A program made the position numbers and the translations under genes. From assembly GCA_963810525.1 (NCBI GenBank), contig CAWENB010000001.1, positions 1-64,000 of the forward strand: 64,000 bases of DNA. The letters are read 5' to 3'. Each line of letters starts with the position of its first letter. Position 1 is the first letter of the stretch. Positions 61,975 through 64,000 of the stretch are shown here, one piece after another. The stretch is from JAICLK01 sp963810525. GTDB lineage: Bacteria > Patescibacteriota > Saccharimonadia > Saccharimonadales > UBA4665. The notes below the pieces were generated by a model that saw only the letters and a program-made list of their open reading frames with translations, did not search any database and was not told the DNA's origin.

Positions 61975-62991
61975 TTAATCCATCACGATGTAATCGTATT
62001 CAAACGAGCTGCTGGCTGTCGGCGTTGAAGCGGTGCAGACGCTGAAGTTCGTAGTTGATCGCTCGACATAATATTTAAGACCGGCCGCACCAAAACCGAC
62101 CGGTGATATGACGACATGGGGTGTATTGCCGAACGAATTGGCGAAATAGATGGTAGCAAGGCAGCCGGCCGTTGGGTTGGTGCCGGTATGCAAGCTGATC
62201 GAACCCGCCGTGTCGGATCCGCTGACCGCGGCAGTACCGCCACCGCCGAGCGAGCCGCCGCGGGACGAGCCGGGCACGCCGCCGCCGGTATCGATGTGGT
62301 GGGTGATTCCCAAGTCGCCGTTGAGTTGCAGTGAATTGGCGACCAGTACCGGAGCTGTCACAGCGCCATTGAAGCTTCCGCCGCCAGCCACGCTCAGGCT
62401 CGTAGCTGTTAGCTGACCCTGAACCGCGGTGTTACCCGCGACGTTCAGGCTTTTGGCCTGCAATTGCCCGAAACTGCTTTGCCCGCTCACGGTTAACCCC
62501 ACCAATGCAAGCGTGTTGCCGATCTGTACCGTGCCGGCGACCTGTAGATTGCCGCGCACCAACACGGTTCCCTGGAACACTGTGTTCGACTGGACGTTCA
62601 GAATATGCTTAGCGTCACCGATGGTCGTGCCGTTGTTGGCGAGTTGCTCCAATGCCGATGCCGACAGATTCTGTGATGAAATTTTGTTATTTTGCGTCGG
62701 CTGCTGGCTGTTGGTCTTGAGAAAAATAAGTACTACTGCGATGATGACAATCACGACAACCAACATGAACAACAGTAAATAGATATTCATGCGTGCAATC
62801 AGGTCTTTCGGGCCACGCTTCTTCTTCGGCTTGTCTTTCTTCGAAGGAGCACCGTTTGCACCAGGCACACCACCGGTATCATCAGGCGGCGTGGCAATAT
62901 TTGCGTCGGCATCGGTGCCGGCGGTCTCTAGGCTGCCGCCTTCGGTTGAATTATCTGCGTTTGGATCGGCCGGTTTGTTTTTATCTTCCAT
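61975..62991 (-). CDS. Surface protein with bactofilin-like beta-helix
   Basis: 338 aa. Acidic and Pro-rich N-terminus, basic KKDKPKKKRGPKDLIARMNI, one helix (YLLLFMLVVVIVIIAVVLIF). The exterior has repeated short strands (VLVRGNLQVAGTVQIGNTLA, LNVAGNTAVQGQLTATSLSV) as in bactofilin or beta-solenoid proteins, and a C-terminal domain with two Cys (GCLATIYFANSFGNTPHVVI). Large size and anchor suggest a cell-surface fibre; not assigned. Confidence 0.65.
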   Translation of the reverse strand: MEDKNKPADPNADNSTEGGSLETAGTDADANIATPPDDTGGVPGANGAPSKKDKPKKKRGPKDLIARMNIYLLLFMLVVVIVIIAVVLIFLKTNSQQPTQNNKISSQNLSASALEQLANNGTTIGDAKHILNVQSNTVFQGTVLVRGNLQVAGTVQIGNTLALVGLTVSGQSSFGQLQAKSLNVAGNTAVQGQLTATSLSVAGGGSFNGAVTAPVLVANSLQLNGDLGITHHIDTGGGVPGSSRGGSLGGGGTAAVSGSDTAGSISLHTGTNPTAGCLATIYFANSFGNTPHVVISPVGFGAAGLKYYVERSTTNFSVCTASTPTASSSFEYDYIVMD

Positions 62992-63092
62992 GAGTGAGAT
63001 TCTCTTGATTCTATAATACTAGAACAGGCGAAAAAGCGTAAACGGATTTGAGTTTTAGCCGCATATGCGGGAAAATAAAGGGCATAAGGTCT

Positions 63093-64000
63093 ATGGTGAG
63101 CATGAAACAAAGAGCGAGGGGATTACGTTCAAGGTTGGCTGCGGTTCGGGGCAGGGCACTTTATACGTTTGTCGCCGTAACACGGAATCGGGCCGTCTGT
63201 CTGTTTGCCATAATCGCGCTTATTGCGTGGGTACCGTCGATCGCTTCGGCTTCATGTATTGCTAGTCAGCAATCTTGTACATCGAACTACGGGGTAAGTC
63301 AAACGCAATTTGGTAGTGGAAGCCAGACAAATACTTGCAGTAGTGGTCCAACGGGGTATTGTGCTTATGCAGGAGTTGGTGATCTTGGTGTCGGCAACAC
63401 CACGAACGGATTAAGTAGCGGTGGCTATCAGGCCCAGGCCGGTTCCGGCCTGACTACTCATCGTGAGCCATATCTTGAAGTTACCGTCAGCGATACACAA
63501 TGTTCAGCAGTCCACCCTTCGACTAGCGGGACTAGCTTTAATGTCGGGAACCTTTCTACGTCCACAACGAGTTATGTGACCGCAAATTTTTCGGTCGAGG
63601 CATACATGGCAAGCGGATATATCGTGCAGACTGTGGGGCAGGCTCCTACTTACACCTCGGGTGGCTCACACACTTTTGCGACGATGAGTAATGGGTCACC
63701 GACGGTGGGGACCGAACAATTCGGCATGAATCTTGTCAGCGACCCGGGCCTAAGTACCGGCTATAATGTGGCTCAGGAGCCTGATTCGACATTCGGCTAT
63801 GGCCTACCGGCACCTTCCAGTGCCAATGGTGGTCTGCGTGGCTATGATACGGCCAATACGTATAGTTATCAAAATGGGGACGAAATTGCCTATTCAAATA
63901 GTAGTTCTGGCATAACTTGTTATTTTCCAACGTATATCTACAATATAAGTTCCACTACACCAGCAGGGCAATATACATTCAATCAGGATATCGTAGCCAC
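63093..64000 (+). CDS. Secreted protein, runs off window end
   Basis: Open frame from ATG 63093 (MVSMKQRARGLRSRLAAVRG) to the window end, at least 302 codons. Signal-like helix AVCLFAIIALIAWVPSIASA. Mature part is Ser/Thr/Gly/Tyr-rich with Cys (CIASQQSCTSNYGVSQTQFG, TEQFGMNLVSDPGLSTGYNV), as in large surface proteins of this phylum. ATAAGG precedes the ATG. Function unknown. Confidence 0.75.
   Translation, partial: MVSMKQRARGLRSRLAAVRGRALYTFVAVTRNRAVCLFAIIALIAWVPSIASASCIASQQSCTSNYGVSQTQFGSGSQTNTCSSGPTGYCAYAGVGDLGVGNTTNGLSSGGYQAQAGSGLTTHREPYLEVTVSDTQCSAVHPSTSGTSFNVGNLSTSTTSYVTANFSVEAYMASGYIVQTVGQAPTYTSGGSHTFATMSNGSPTVGTEQFGMNLVSDPGLSTGYNVAQEPDSTFGYGLPAPSSANGGLRGYDTANTYSYQNGDEIAYSNSSSGITCYFPTYIYNISSTTPAGQYTFNQDIVA

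Overview
The window looks like a chromosomal piece of a Candidatus Saccharibacteria (TM7, Patescibacteria/CPR) genome. This is an inference from several signs: a compact pilMNO and pilin-pilC-pilB type IV pilus cluster, actinobacteria-like genes (GuaB1, small membrane stress proteins), secreted lectin and glycosidase-like proteins with one N-terminal membrane anchor, many mRNAs that look leaderless, and a stripped-down F1 ATPase operon. TGA is an ordinary stop codon (for example at the ends of metG and atpD), so recoding lineages such as Gracilibacteria are excluded.

Layout. 1-7250: partial NUDIX gene, tRNA-Phe, a four-gene minus-strand operon (TenA-like protein, NCS1 permease, membrane protein, methyltransferase-like protein), a secreted GH25-like protein and an alpha/beta hydrolase. 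7251-29250: tRNA-Gly(GCC), then about 22 kb of mostly single-gene units separated by a conserved hairpin repeat of roughly 43 bp. I count 18 copies (two weak), all in the same orientation whatever the direction of the gene between them, plus two copies of a second repeat of about 83 bp in the same role. Contents are typical of an accessory cassette array: two toxin-antitoxin pairs (BrnTA, VapBC-like), pilin-like proteins, a TMEM175-like channel, a flavoprotein, VOC and DHFR-like enzymes, an EEP phosphatase-like protein, many unknowns, and one IS481-type insertion sequence. No integrase lies in the window and the repeats do not match canonical integron attC sites. 29249-33134: COG4280-type membrane pair, GuaB1-type IMPDH/GMP reductase, membrane protein. 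33195-42448: type IV pilus genes, minus strand. 42565-47186: small membrane and stress proteins (DUF1269, DUF7144-like, K+ channel, HdeD). 47253-50623: tRNA-Cys, tRNA-Leu, three NUDIX genes and two decayed genes. 50745-55310: metG, tatD, two unknowns, cysteine desulfurase. 55362-61731: membrane protein followed by ATP synthase b, delta, alpha, gamma, beta, epsilon; subunits a and c are not in this window. 61975-64000: two surface or secreted proteins.

The most interesting item is the cassette array. Fixed repeat orientation, interleaved repeat subfamilies, private terminators and promoters, and typical mobile cargo argue for a gene-capture system comparable in logic to a sedentary integron but with different sites. 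Several array genes carry single lesions (in-frame TGA or TAA, frameshifts). Single-base indels also occur in core genes (atpG, a NUDIX gene, the gene at 42565), so some frameshifts may be sequence errors; the nonsense codons are less easily explained that way.
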